Shown here in pieces: positions 48,840-57,654 of a stretch of 64,000 bases of DNA (positions within the stretch are counted from its first letter, which is position 1; each line of letters starts with the position of its first letter). The notes below the pieces were generated by a model, which saw only the letters and a list, made by a program, of their open reading frames with translations, was not told where the DNA came from and did no database searches. The stretch covers positions 21,668,082 to 21,732,081 of the forward strand of contig NC_067207.1 of the NCBI RefSeq assembly GCF_026262505.1, in the 5' to 3' direction. The stretch comes from Trichomonas vaginalis G3 (Eukaryota > Parabasalia > Trichomonadida > Trichomonadidae). The position numbers and the translations under genes are program-made.

Positions 48840-49729
48840 GAAGGAGTTTACATTCTCAAAATAAAAACCAGTTCAAAATTTTATTATTCCTTGAATAAAA
48901 ATCATTTAATTTCAAAGCCATTCCAAATCCTTAAATCTGTATTAAAATCATTTTGCCAACAACCAATACAATACAAATTACATTTCCATATATCTTCTTG
49001 TCCATTTTAATTTTTTATCTCATTTTATTTAATTTTATTTAAAGCATATAGACATCGAGATCCTTTACACATAGTTATATAAAAGTCAAATACATAATAA
49101 ATTCTTAATTCTAGAGATATCTCAAAATCTCATTTTTTTAATTTAAAATACCTTTCATTTTTCACAGTACGATCACAACAAACAGGCCATTTACTAATTA
49201 ACACATATAAGAAAAATATCAAATTACAAAACAACTTTCAATATCATTCGCATCAAATTCTATTTTTTCATAATTATCAACTACATGTTATTATATAATA
49301 TATGTCGGCGCATATTCCACTCTATACAAGTGTCAGACACACTAACACAAAGCTGTGAGATTCATACCTCTATCCGTAGGACTTCTCAAATCAAGAACAC
49401 ATATGTTTCACTATCGCACATCTGTGTAGGATCTAATTAACCCTTTGGACTGGTACTTCAAAATTTGATAATTTGATAATTTCATGTGATATCATCATTT
49501 GCCTTTAAAACAACTGTGCGTTAAACTAGACACGTTTCTCTATCATAATGCAAAATATCAAAGTTTGGGAGATTCCCAAAGTGTCTGAAACTGATCATAA
49601 GGGTGAAAAACCGTTTTCCAGAAGTTGGGAACGTAGGGTAAATTCAATTTTGAATTATTCAGTATCTTGATTTAGACAAAGTAAATTATCATGGAATTTT
49701 AGTTTTATTGTATCAAGAAGATTCAGTTC
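48840..49729. other. Large AT-rich intergenic region, last part
   Basis: About 890 bp. No gene or repeat was recognised. An initiator-like signal for the neighbouring minus-strand gene lies on the other side of that gene. Confidence 0.45.
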
Positions 49730-49987
49730 TCAGTTCCAGTCATCCCCCGGCAAAATTTCAGTTCGAGTTGTTTCATATTTAGTATTTTGCTTAACAATTA
49801 GATCTCTAGCTTGATCAAGTTCATCAAATGTTGGTCCTTCAACTTCTTCACTTTCATTTAATGATTTTGGATTTTTCTTTTGGTTTGAATTTGATTTTAT
49901 TTGAATTTTAGGTTCAAAGCTTCCACCATAACTTGTTCTATCGCAGCCATAGCCACCACGATCATTATAACTATCATTTGGCAACAT
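49730..49987 (-). CDS. Small hydrophilic protein (85 aa)
   Basis: This is an 85-residue protein from the first in-frame ATG (MLPNDSYNDRGGYGCDRTSY); upstream codons in frame have none. It is rich in Gly, Asn, Lys and Glu and probably disordered, with a more acidic C-terminus ending EILPGDDWN. The start is supported by a TCATAA initiator 8-14 bp upstream, as expected for trichomonads, which have very short leaders. It is divergent from the tetraspanin gene, separated by 144 bp. No family was recognised. Confidence 0.55.
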   Translation of the reverse strand: MLPNDSYNDRGGYGCDRTSYGGSFEPKIQIKSNSNQKKNPKSLNESEEVEGPTFDELDQARDLIVKQNTKYETTRTEILPGDDWN

Positions 49988-49995
49988 TTTTCTTT

Positions 49996-50001
49996 TTATG
50001 A
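49996..50001 (-). promoter_or_regulatory. Initiator-like motif of the small protein
   Basis: TCATAA on the minus strand, 8 bp before the ATG at 49987. It fits the trichomonad initiator pattern TCAYTW only loosely. Confidence 0.35.
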
Positions 50002-50121
50002 AATTTACAAAACCTTTCAAAAAATTTTTTCTAATAAATTATACTTATATTGACATGCACTTTTAAAAAATGATAATTTCCATTTTTGACAATAAAAGTG
50101 TCAAAAAGGTGAAAAATTCTT

Positions 50122-50127
50122 TCATTC
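50122..50127 (+). promoter_or_regulatory. Initiator-like motif of the tetraspanin
   Basis: TCATTC sits 4 bp before the ATG at 50132. It is close to the trichomonad initiator TCAYTW, and the leader would be only a few bases, as is usual there. Confidence 0.45.
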
Positions 50128-50131
50128 GAAT

Positions 50132-50761
50132 ATGAATCATAGAACAAAAGCTCTTTCATTAGCTGTTTGTTTAAATCTTGTAGCAAGCTTCTGGGCAATT
50201 ATAGCATTTTTTGCGGCCCAAAGAATAATTGCTGCTAATGGAATTTCCGGAATTTCCTCATTTTATGAGGGTTCTCTCTCATATTGCACCATCATTTATA
50301 TAGGTTCAGTTATTATCATTACTGTATTCTTATTCGTTAAGAGATTATGGTCTTTGATAATCTCAGGAATTTTCACAATTTTAATCACTATATTTTGCAT
50401 CATATTATTCTCTTTATATCTTAGTAAGAAAGAAGAAATCGTTGAATCATATCATTACGTCTTCGAAAATCCAGATTATCTTAAATTCGGTCTCAAAATC
50501 CAAAATAATTTTTCATGCTGCGGATGGGAGAATGCTACAGATGTTCCAGATGAGCTTTCTTGCACAGGAAACTACTCTTGCAAGCCAGCAATTACAAAGG
50601 TTATAAATAGGGTTACTCTATCCCTGGATTCAGGATTGTTTATTGGCTTTGCATTCTTTGTTGCAGCTCTTTATTTTGTATATAAAGTTTTCATGGAGGT
50701 TCTTCATCCAATTTCATCGTTTGATGAGTTGACCCTAGCTCCTTTAGATCACCGCCCATAA
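50132..50761 (+). CDS. Tetraspanin (209 aa)
   Basis: This is a four-span membrane organiser protein. TM1 is at residues about 7-30, TM2 50-70, TM3 73-96 and TM4 168-187. The large outer loop (97-167) contains the hallmark CCG (129-131, in NNFSCCGWENATD) and two further Cys residues for disulphides (ELSCTGNYSCK), plus possible N-glycosylation sites NFS, NAT and NYS. Length and layout match the tetraspanins known from trichomonads, which are placed at the cell surface and in vesicles during host contact. The C-terminal tail is short and acidic. The stop is TAAA, and UAAA is the reported poly(A) signal in this lineage. Confidence 0.88.
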   Translation: MNHRTKALSLAVCLNLVASFWAIIAFFAAQRIIAANGISGISSFYEGSLSYCTIIYIGSVIIITVFLFVKRLWSLIISGIFTILITIFCIILFSLYLSKKEEIVESYHYVFENPDYLKFGLKIQNNFSCCGWENATDVPDELSCTGNYSCKPAITKVINRVTLSLDSGLFIGFAFFVAALYFVYKVFMEVLHPISSFDELTLAPLDHRP

Positions 50762-51220
50762 AATTACCTTTTTAATGTAAAAATAAATAAAATTATAGTT
50801 TGCTCTACTTTCTCACCTTTTTTCCCCGAAATCAATATTTCATGACAATAAAAGTTTTATAAGTCCGAAATACAAATGCTAATGGTATGCTTATACTAAA
50901 TAGGGAAGAATCCAACAACAAAGACTTTAATTAAAATTTATTTAAAAAATCTAATGAAAAGGACAGCCAATTATCGATAAGTTACAAGATCTTATCAATA
51001 TAAAGCATTCGGTAAGCATTTTTAAGATAGCAGTTATAACGCCGATAATTTTTTTCTGAAATATTTTAATCGTAAATGATTTTGATCGATATTTTAATTA
51101 ACACTACTATATAAATAGAATGGAAAATTTTAAAGTCGAGCTTATTGAATTTATTCTAAGGACCATTCTAACAATTCAAATTTTTGAATTGGTAAAATCA
51201 AAAGTCTTTCCGTTTTAAGT
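50762..51220. other. Intergenic region between tetraspanin and hydrolase
   Basis: 459 bp, AT-rich, without gene or repeat. A poly-A/T mixture precedes the hydrolase ATG at 51221 with no clear initiator. Confidence 0.45.
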
Positions 51221-52225
51221 ATGAAAAAGTCAGCGATTTATAGCTTCATTGGCTTTGCTCTATTTGCAATATCTGCCGCATATGTAGTTAATGATTCCTG
51301 CATTGTTAAAAGTAATATGACAATTGATAATCTACCTCAAAAAGAATCAATTTTATTAAAATATATCAAATTAAACATGGTTTTATTCAACATGAAAAAG
51401 CAATTGGAGAATGAGTGCAAGACAGGTAAGTTTTGGATCAAACCTTGCCCATTCCCATTCTTTTTGAGGCTAAAGTATGATTATTCGGAAACAAAATTCG
51501 GAAATAGAAGCTATTGGACAATCAAACCAAAGCACGCTACTTCAGACAACCTTTTATTCTACTTCCATGGAGGTGGATTCATCAGGAATATCGTGTTTTG
51601 GCAGTGGATGCTCGTTGCAGATTTAATTTCTCGAACCAACGCCACATTTATAATTCCGAACTACGAAATTGCTCCTTATTGGACTTATAAAGAAACATAT
51701 GAATTCATTAAAGACTGCTATCTTGAAACACTCAAGCTATATCCCCATATGAATATTCATCTCATTGGAGATTCTGCAGGTGGTGGATTTATACTAAGCT
51801 TTGCTAACTCATTAAAGGAATTAGGAGTTAAACAACCAAAGAATTTACTTATGATTGCACCTTGGCTTGATTTGTCAGGACAAAACACAGATTACTATGA
51901 TATAGTTCCTTATGACAAGCTACTTGACTATAATGGTGGAGTTCTTGCTGCAAACCTCTTTGCTGGAAAAATGAACAAGGAAGATCCGCGACTCAGCCCA
52001 CTTTTCGGAAATCTCAAAGATTTACCAAGAATGGCCATTTTTGTTGGAACGCATGATTCTCTTATGGCAGACTGCAGACTCCTTCGAAAACGACTTATTA
52101 ATGAGAGTATCCCTCATGAATACCACGAATTTCCTAATATGTTCCATGTTTTCAATGCCGCTACCCCTCTCAAAGAATCCCAAATTGCCAACCAGCGTAT
52201 TGCAGATATTGTTAATCAATCATAA
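51221..52225 (+). CDS. Alpha/beta hydrolase, HSL/steroid-lipase type (334 aa)
   Basis: This is an esterase or lipase of the hormone-sensitive-lipase group (alpha/beta hydrolase fold 3). The HGGG oxyanion motif is at residues 116-119 (YFHGGGFIRN) and the nucleophile Ser185 is in GDSAGGGF. The likely Asp279 is in GTHDSLMAD and the His309 in NMFHVF, so the catalytic triad is complete. An N-terminal hydrophobic segment (residues about 4-23, AIYSFIGFALFAISAAYVV) probably acts as a signal anchor, putting the enzyme at a membrane with its active site in the ER lumen or outside the cell. The substrate cannot be told; neutral lipid or steryl esters are possible. Confidence 0.88.
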   Translation: MKKSAIYSFIGFALFAISAAYVVNDSCIVKSNMTIDNLPQKESILLKYIKLNMVLFNMKKQLENECKTGKFWIKPCPFPFFLRLKYDYSETKFGNRSYWTIKPKHATSDNLLFYFHGGGFIRNIVFWQWMLVADLISRTNATFIIPNYEIAPYWTYKETYEFIKDCYLETLKLYPHMNIHLIGDSAGGGFILSFANSLKELGVKQPKNLLMIAPWLDLSGQNTDYYDIVPYDKLLDYNGGVLAANLFAGKMNKEDPRLSPLFGNLKDLPRMAIFVGTHDSLMADCRLLRKRLINESIPHEYHEFPNMFHVFNAATPLKESQIANQRIADIVNQS

Positions 52226-52602
52226 AGTGTATATATATTTCTTATCAATTCAACTTAGAGATTTTCTTTTTTAATACATTTTTAACTATTTCTTCAGTCG
52301 CTTGCATGATTATATTTCACTCGACATTATCTCAGGATATCATTGTAAATATAATGACTTTTATCAAGGATAGTAGAGTAAAATATCAACAAGCATAGAT
52401 AACATTCATGTTAAAATGGTATGATTCTGAGTTTAGAACCTAATTTACATCACAATTTAGAAATTGACACAAATTAGATACACCATGCAGAAATATATAT
52501 AATAAATCCAGCATACACTTGCATGATGTGTCTATCTCTATCTTGTGATGTAAACATCTCAAAATTGATGTAGGCAAGACGATAAGTATTTTTTATTCCA
52601 AT
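52226..52602. other. Intergenic region between hydrolase and glycine-rich gene
   Basis: 377 bp between convergent genes. AT-rich, nothing recognised. Confidence 0.45.
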
Positions 52603-53814
52603 TTAAAGTTTAGGAAGATTCATCAGAAGTTTTGCGTATTGCATCTTGAACTCTACATTGACAGTCATTCTGGGTTTGTAATTGATAGCAATTGGAATAC
52701 TCTTAGTCGTCACATCTCCACTTTTCGATGTAACTGTGTATTCTATTGTATAATTACCTAGCTTTTTAGATGGAGTTATATCATCGACAATAGTAAATGG
52801 AGTACCTTCATCAGTGTGTGTTATTACTTTTGTTTGCCCATCCAGAACCCTAGTTACTGTACATTCTTCGCCTGATCCAAGGGTGTTGACGCGGAAGTGG
52901 AGGTGAATTGTGTCATAAATGGAATAGCAATCTTCAATTTTGTCAGTTAAGGTCAGAAAGTATCCAATAACTGTTATACGTGCGGCTCCATTGTCAGACC
53001 AACCATAGGAAGTTGGTGGATCTCCAGTTGGTGTTGGAATTGTTTCATTTCCTGGAATTGTTTTCTTCTCAATCCCACTGAATGAAATAACTTTACCGAT
53101 ATAACCTGACCCACCACCACCAGAACCGCCACCATACTGTACCCAAATGGTATTGGCTCCATAATACCCTCCACCACCACCGCCGGAACTAGCTCCACCA
53201 AAAAACTGGCCTTTTTCGCCAAATCCAAGTGAATATCCATCAGTTTGTGATGCAGCAGTACCATAATGTTGATATTGTCTTGGCCTGCCTCCTTCAATTC
53301 CTCCGCCATAACTAGTTGCCCAATAACCATAATAGCCGCTGTCCCAACCGTTTTCCCCACCATCACCTGCAACAATCACTCTGTTTTCTAACTGATTTCC
53401 ATTTATCCTGATATCTGTTGCACCTCCTCCAGCACCTCCTTGATCATCATTATCGTCATCTTTCTGGCTATCTCCCCCGCCATTGAAACCGCCTTTTGCG
53501 TCTCGTGTCGATGGTTTCATTCCACTTTCACCTTGACCTCCAATATAAACGTAAACTTTTGTCTCCTCTGTCAAGAAAAGAACGCCGACGGAATAGCCGC
53601 CTTTTCCCTGTGCTTGCTTAAAACGCCCCATACAATAACTTTCCCCACCTTGTGCTCCCCAAACTTCGACTTTGTAGTAGCCTCCGGGAAGGCTTGTTTC
53701 ATACCAAGTACAGTTAGAAGTTGAGTTACATGGATATTGGAATAGAACAGATGTTGAATTAGAGACAATATTAAGAGAAGCATTAACTGCACTACCAAGA
53801 ATCCAAGAATTCAT
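52603..53814 (-). CDS. Glycine-rich surface-type protein (403 aa)
   Basis: This protein has the beta-rich glycine domain seen in the ALK/LTK extracellular region and in an expanded trichomonad family. Residues about 40-290 include YYKVEVWGAQGG, KVYVYIGGQGESG, GAGGGATDIRING and dense Gly runs (SSGGGGGGYYG). Residues about 300-395 form an Ig-like beta domain (LHFRVNTLGSGEECTVTRV, YTIEYTVTSKSG). N-glycosylation sites (NAS, NST) suggest exposure outside the cell. I see no clear signal peptide and no C-terminal membrane segment, so secretion is uncertain, or the visible start is not the true one. Confidence 0.8.
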   Translation of the reverse strand: MNSWILGSAVNASLNIVSNSTSVLFQYPCNSTSNCTWYETSLPGGYYKVEVWGAQGGESYCMGRFKQAQGKGGYSVGVLFLTEETKVYVYIGGQGESGMKPSTRDAKGGFNGGGDSQKDDDNDDQGGAGGGATDIRINGNQLENRVIVAGDGGENGWDSGYYGYWATSYGGGIEGGRPRQYQHYGTAASQTDGYSLGFGEKGQFFGGASSGGGGGGYYGANTIWVQYGGGSGGGGSGYIGKVISFSGIEKKTIPGNETIPTPTGDPPTSYGWSDNGAARITVIGYFLTLTDKIEDCYSIYDTIHLHFRVNTLGSGEECTVTRVLDGQTKVITHTDEGTPFTIVDDITPSKKLGNYTIEYTVTSKSGDVTTKSIPIAINYKPRMTVNVEFKMQYAKLLMNLPKL

Positions 53815-54310
53815 TTCTCGGCATCAAAAAAAATCAGAGTTTCTGATTCATGATAAAAAAATGAAGAGAAGAATATCAGAGTAAGAACAAACAGTTCCAA
53901 AGGAAAAATTACAATTTAAAGATTAAAATAAAGATAATTAATAAGTGATTAGTTAAGCCCAATTGCCATTTAATGTGTAGAAGCTTTAGAATCAACAATT
54001 CATGAAAACAAACCAAAATATTTAATATATAATGCTATTTTATTTAAATCAAATTTTATTATGAATTCTGGATAGCTTTAGAACTCAGAATTGCCAAGTC
54101 TGCACCCTTAGATTGTCAACTATAGAATGTTTTGATATCAAAAAGCTTTGAAATTTAGTTAATAAACAAAAATCTCCGGTTCTGGCAAAAAATCACCTGT
54201 CCGATAAGCTTATTATATGCTAAGATTCATTACTTTGATTTAACAACAATTAAAAAAAATATATGTCACTTTTGAAAAAAAAAGAATACGATAATTACGG
54301 TTTGGTATGG
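53815..54310. other. Intergenic region between glycine-rich gene and L10a gene
   Basis: About 500 bp between divergent genes. AT-rich. A TTCATTACTTTG motif near 54227 resembles the initiator but is far from the L10a ATG; the CCTTTT at 54311 is the better candidate. Confidence 0.45.
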
Positions 54311-54316
54311 CCTTTT
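54311..54316 (+). promoter_or_regulatory. CCTTTT start motif of ribosomal protein gene
   Basis: CCTTTT lies 6 bp before the ATG at 54323. A CCTTT-type motif (M5) is a reported transcription-start element in T. vaginalis. It supports the downstream ATG, because a transcript from here could not include the upstream in-frame ATG at 54263. Confidence 0.5.
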
Positions 54317-54322
54317 CTTCCG

Positions 54323-54970
54323 ATGACACATCTTCACCAGGAAACACTCCAAAAGGCTATCAAGGACGTTCTTGAAGGCGCCAAGACAAAGAAGCGCGGA
54401 TTCCTCGAGACAGTCGATATCCAGCTCAAGCTCAAGGGCTACAACGTTTCTAAGGATAAGCGTTTCGTCGGCTCCATCAAGCTCCCACACATCATCCGTC
54501 CAAACGTTCGCATCGGTGTCCTTGGTAACAAGGTCCACTGCGAAGAAGCTCAGAAGCTCAACATCCCAGCTTACGATCTTCCAACACTTACAAACTTCAA
54601 CAAGGAGAAGAAGGTTGTCAAGGCCTGGACAAAGCGCCACCACCTCTTCCTTGCCTCCCCAGATGTTATCGGTCAGGTCAACAAGGTCCTTGGTCAGGTT
54701 TACACACGTGCTAACAAGTTCCCAACAAACATCAAGACAGATACAGTCGCTAAGGTTGTTGATGAAGTTAAGCGCACAGCTAACATCCGTCTGAAGAAGT
54801 CCGTCGCTTTCGGTATCCCAATCGGCAACGTCAACATGACAGAGCGCCAGGTTTTCGAAAACCTTACACTTTGCACAAACTACGTTGTCACACTTCTTAA
54901 GAAGGGCTGGCAATCAATCGGCTCCATTGTCCTCAAGTCCACAATGGGCAAGGCTCACCGTATCTACTAA
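54323..54970 (+). CDS. RPL10A: 60S ribosomal protein L10a / uL1 (215 aa)
   Basis: This is ribosomal protein uL1 of the large subunit L1 stalk, which helps tRNA leave the ribosome. It is recognised by VLEGAKTKKRGFLETVDIQL, VGSIKLPH, HCEEAQKLNIPAYDLPTL, FLASPDVIGQVNKVLGQ and the C-terminal STMGKAHRIY. I chose the ATG at 54323 (MTHLHQETLQKAIKDVLEGA) because this gives about 215 residues, as in other eukaryotes, and because CCTTTT just upstream fits the start of transcription. The frame is open to an ATG at 54263, but that N-terminus is not conserved. Codon use is richer in C and G at the third position than in neighbours, as expected for a highly expressed gene. The stop is TAAA. Confidence 0.95.
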   Translation: MTHLHQETLQKAIKDVLEGAKTKKRGFLETVDIQLKLKGYNVSKDKRFVGSIKLPHIIRPNVRIGVLGNKVHCEEAQKLNIPAYDLPTLTNFNKEKKVVKAWTKRHHLFLASPDVIGQVNKVLGQVYTRANKFPTNIKTDTVAKVVDEVKRTANIRLKKSVAFGIPIGNVNMTERQVFENLTLCTNYVVTLLKKGWQSIGSIVLKSTMGKAHRIY

Positions 54971-55335
54971 ATCATCTTTTAAATGATATTTAGATAATTG
55001 ATAATATTTTTCTAAATTTATTGAGTTTATAGAAATATTTCAATTAATTTGATACATTCATAGACATCATGAAGTAGAAATTAACTAATTTAAGGCATAA
55101 ATGCGAAATTGATTTTCATCGTTGATATAATGCTTGGTATTAAAATAATAAAATTCAAAATTACTTCCATTCATTGAGAAAAGGATCGTAATAGGTAATA
55201 TTGCGATTCTATTATTCTTTTCTGCAATATACTTTGAATAATCATCATAATTAATCAATTTTTGATACGAGATTAAACAAAATCACATAATTTATATAAC
55301 GATAATAACAAAAATAATTTATATACAAAAATAAA
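54971..55335. other. Intergenic region between L10a and coiled-coil gene
   Basis: 365 bp between convergent genes, AT-rich, with no feature recognised. Confidence 0.45.
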
Positions 55336-57363
55336 CTATAATTCTGATTCAGTTTCACCAAGATTATCAGTCTGTTTCTGAATCTTTGCAAGTTCTCTCT
55401 TCTTCTGTGCGATCATTAGATCTAACTTCTCTGAAGTATCACGATACTTTGATCTCATGTTTATTAGATCCATCTGCTTTGTTGTTCTGTCCTCTATTTC
55501 TGTTGCATTTCTTCTACTCTTCTTTTCTTTCATATCTAATGTCTGCTTTATAGTAGAAGTTTCTGTTGATAGTTGATCTATGAGAGATTTATAGCGAGCG
55601 GCAGCTTGTTTCTTCTCAACAATGGCTGCAAGAAGATCTTCAATTTTATCTTGCATAACTTCGAGGTTATTTTCAAGCTGTTCATGGTCCATATCAGCCT
55701 CTGTTGTAACTTGCATTGCGCCTGCCTTCCATTTATCAGCAAGTTGCTTTTGCATCAAAATCTGTTTTTCAAAATCAGAGATTGCACTCTCATTTGCTTT
55801 GGTAACTTCATCTATTTGGACTTGAAGTTCTGTTATTTGAGCTTGATGTCCCTTCAATTCGTTGTTAACAGATTGTTCAACAGATGCATGTTGTTCTTGG
55901 ATTTGATTAGTGAGAGATATGTTATCAGATGTAAGTTTAGCATTCTTTGCAAGAGTATCTTTGAGCAAAGACTTTTGCATTTCTAATTCCATTTCTAAAT
56001 ATTGACGTTTTTGGAGTAATAATCCTTGATCACTCTTTAAGAATGTTCTTACTTGGTTTTCTTTATCCTTAAATGATTCAATGTTCTGCTTTGATGATTC
56101 AATTTGCGCTGCTAACTGTTCTTTCTTCGTAAAACAAGCATCAATCTCTGCTTTAAGGCCAGAAATAGTTTCAACGAATGATGAGAATCCGTTGTCGCTT
56201 TTTGTTGCCTTTAAAATAGAATTTTCTTGGTTTGCAGCCGAAATCTGTTTTGAAATTGCTTCTTTATTTGAAGATAACTGTTGGTTTTCACTCTCGATCA
56301 ATTTAATTCTACTTGCTATTGTTGAAAGTGCTGATTCGAATCTAACTTTCATTTGTGATTCTTGTTCATCAATTGCTTGATTAAATTTCTCTTGTGTTGA
56401 AGAAACAACAGATTTTATTCTTGCAAGTTCTTCTGAATACATATCTCTTGTCATCTTTGCTTTCTGAGCTTCTGCAGATGCTTCTTCGCAGAGTTCAACA
56501 GATTCAATCATTTTATTTAAGACAACATCTTGCTGTTGTTCTTGTTTCTTGATTTTATCTTCAATATTTTCATATGATTGAACAAGTTGTTGATGCTCAT
56601 TATAACTATCTTGAAGTTTTGCTAATTGTTTGGAATTTGTCTGTTTTGCCTGCTCTAAACCTTGAATAAATGCTTCTGTTTGATTGCATCTCTGCGAAAG
56701 AGTGTTACACATCTTCTGAATTTGCATCTTAAATGATGCTAGCTGTTTAATTGTGATTCGATACTTCTTTGTTTCTTCTGTGAGACTATCTAGCTCTTGT
56801 AAATTGCTAGTATGTGCTGCCTTTTGATCGTTGTAACTTCTAATGCATTCTTGCTTAACTTCGTTGATCTTTGCGATTTCATTTCGAAGATCGTTGAGTT
56901 GTACTGCGTGAGCATTCACATCATCATCAAGATCGCTGAGTTTCTGTGCCAATGAATTATTACTTCCCATTATCATTGTCGATTGGAAGCTAAGTAATTG
57001 TTGATTTTCAAGTTCAAGAGCTTGAATTTCTTTTTTAAGATCTTCAAGAGTTTTCGGATCGTTTTTACTTGATCTAAATGACTGTCTTGTAGCCATATTT
57101 CTTTGTTCTAATAAATCTGATAATTTTCTTTGAAGGATTTTATTTTTATCGATTTGTTTTTGCAAGTCTTCGTCAAAGCATTTCGATATAGGTGAAAATA
57201 CGAGTTCATCGTTCAACCATTCTGGTACTGCTTTTCCAGCACGATCAAAAACTTCTTGAATTGCTTGATTAGGTTCGATTTCATCATCTATAATAAGATG
57301 TCGTAATGTTGTCATCTTATTCCATAGGTCTTTTATATTTGTTTGTTTATTTTCTCGCCTCAT
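55336..57363 (-). CDS. Long coiled-coil protein (675 aa)
   Basis: The first 70 residues have a compact folded look (NKMTTLRHLIIDDEIEPNQA, GKAVPEWLNDELVFSPI). From there to the end nearly the whole protein is coiled coil, with heptads rich in Gln, Glu, Lys and Leu. No catalytic motif and no membrane segment is present. Such proteins in trichomonads often belong to the cytoskeleton (axostyle, costa, flagellar base). That placement is an inference from composition only. The name of the family cannot be told. Confidence 0.78.
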   Translation of the reverse strand: MRRENKQTNIKDLWNKMTTLRHLIIDDEIEPNQAIQEVFDRAGKAVPEWLNDELVFSPISKCFDEDLQKQIDKNKILQRKLSDLLEQRNMATRQSFRSSKNDPKTLEDLKKEIQALELENQQLLSFQSTMIMGSNNSLAQKLSDLDDDVNAHAVQLNDLRNEIAKINEVKQECIRSYNDQKAAHTSNLQELDSLTEETKKYRITIKQLASFKMQIQKMCNTLSQRCNQTEAFIQGLEQAKQTNSKQLAKLQDSYNEHQQLVQSYENIEDKIKKQEQQQDVVLNKMIESVELCEEASAEAQKAKMTRDMYSEELARIKSVVSSTQEKFNQAIDEQESQMKVRFESALSTIASRIKLIESENQQLSSNKEAISKQISAANQENSILKATKSDNGFSSFVETISGLKAEIDACFTKKEQLAAQIESSKQNIESFKDKENQVRTFLKSDQGLLLQKRQYLEMELEMQKSLLKDTLAKNAKLTSDNISLTNQIQEQHASVEQSVNNELKGHQAQITELQVQIDEVTKANESAISDFEKQILMQKQLADKWKAGAMQVTTEADMDHEQLENNLEVMQDKIEDLLAAIVEKKQAAARYKSLIDQLSTETSTIKQTLDMKEKKSRRNATEIEDRTTKQMDLINMRSKYRDTSEKLDLMIAQKKRELAKIQKQTDNLGETESEL

Positions 57364-57654
57364 TTACTATAAATTCTCTTTTTGCACGTTTAGAAAAAAT
57401 TACTAAAATTTGTCATCTTATGTAAATCGTCAAAAATCAATAACTTTTTTGACAAATTATCCGATTGAATTTCCCAAAACAAAAAAAACTATCAAAGCCT
57501 CTTATTTTGGTATATATTTCTAAATTTCTGATAAAAGTGACGTTTGCCAGTTTACAAAACAATTCGATTATCCGATCAAATATATAATATGTCACATGAA
57601 TACAAAAATATCTTAACCACTATGTAAATTTGTGATCTTCTGAAATCCTCAGAA

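Noticed and set aside
54266-54913. Long antisense frame (215 codons) opposite ribosomal protein L10a
   Set aside because: It is a shadow of the GC-rich codons of the L10a gene and has the composition expected of such a shadow.
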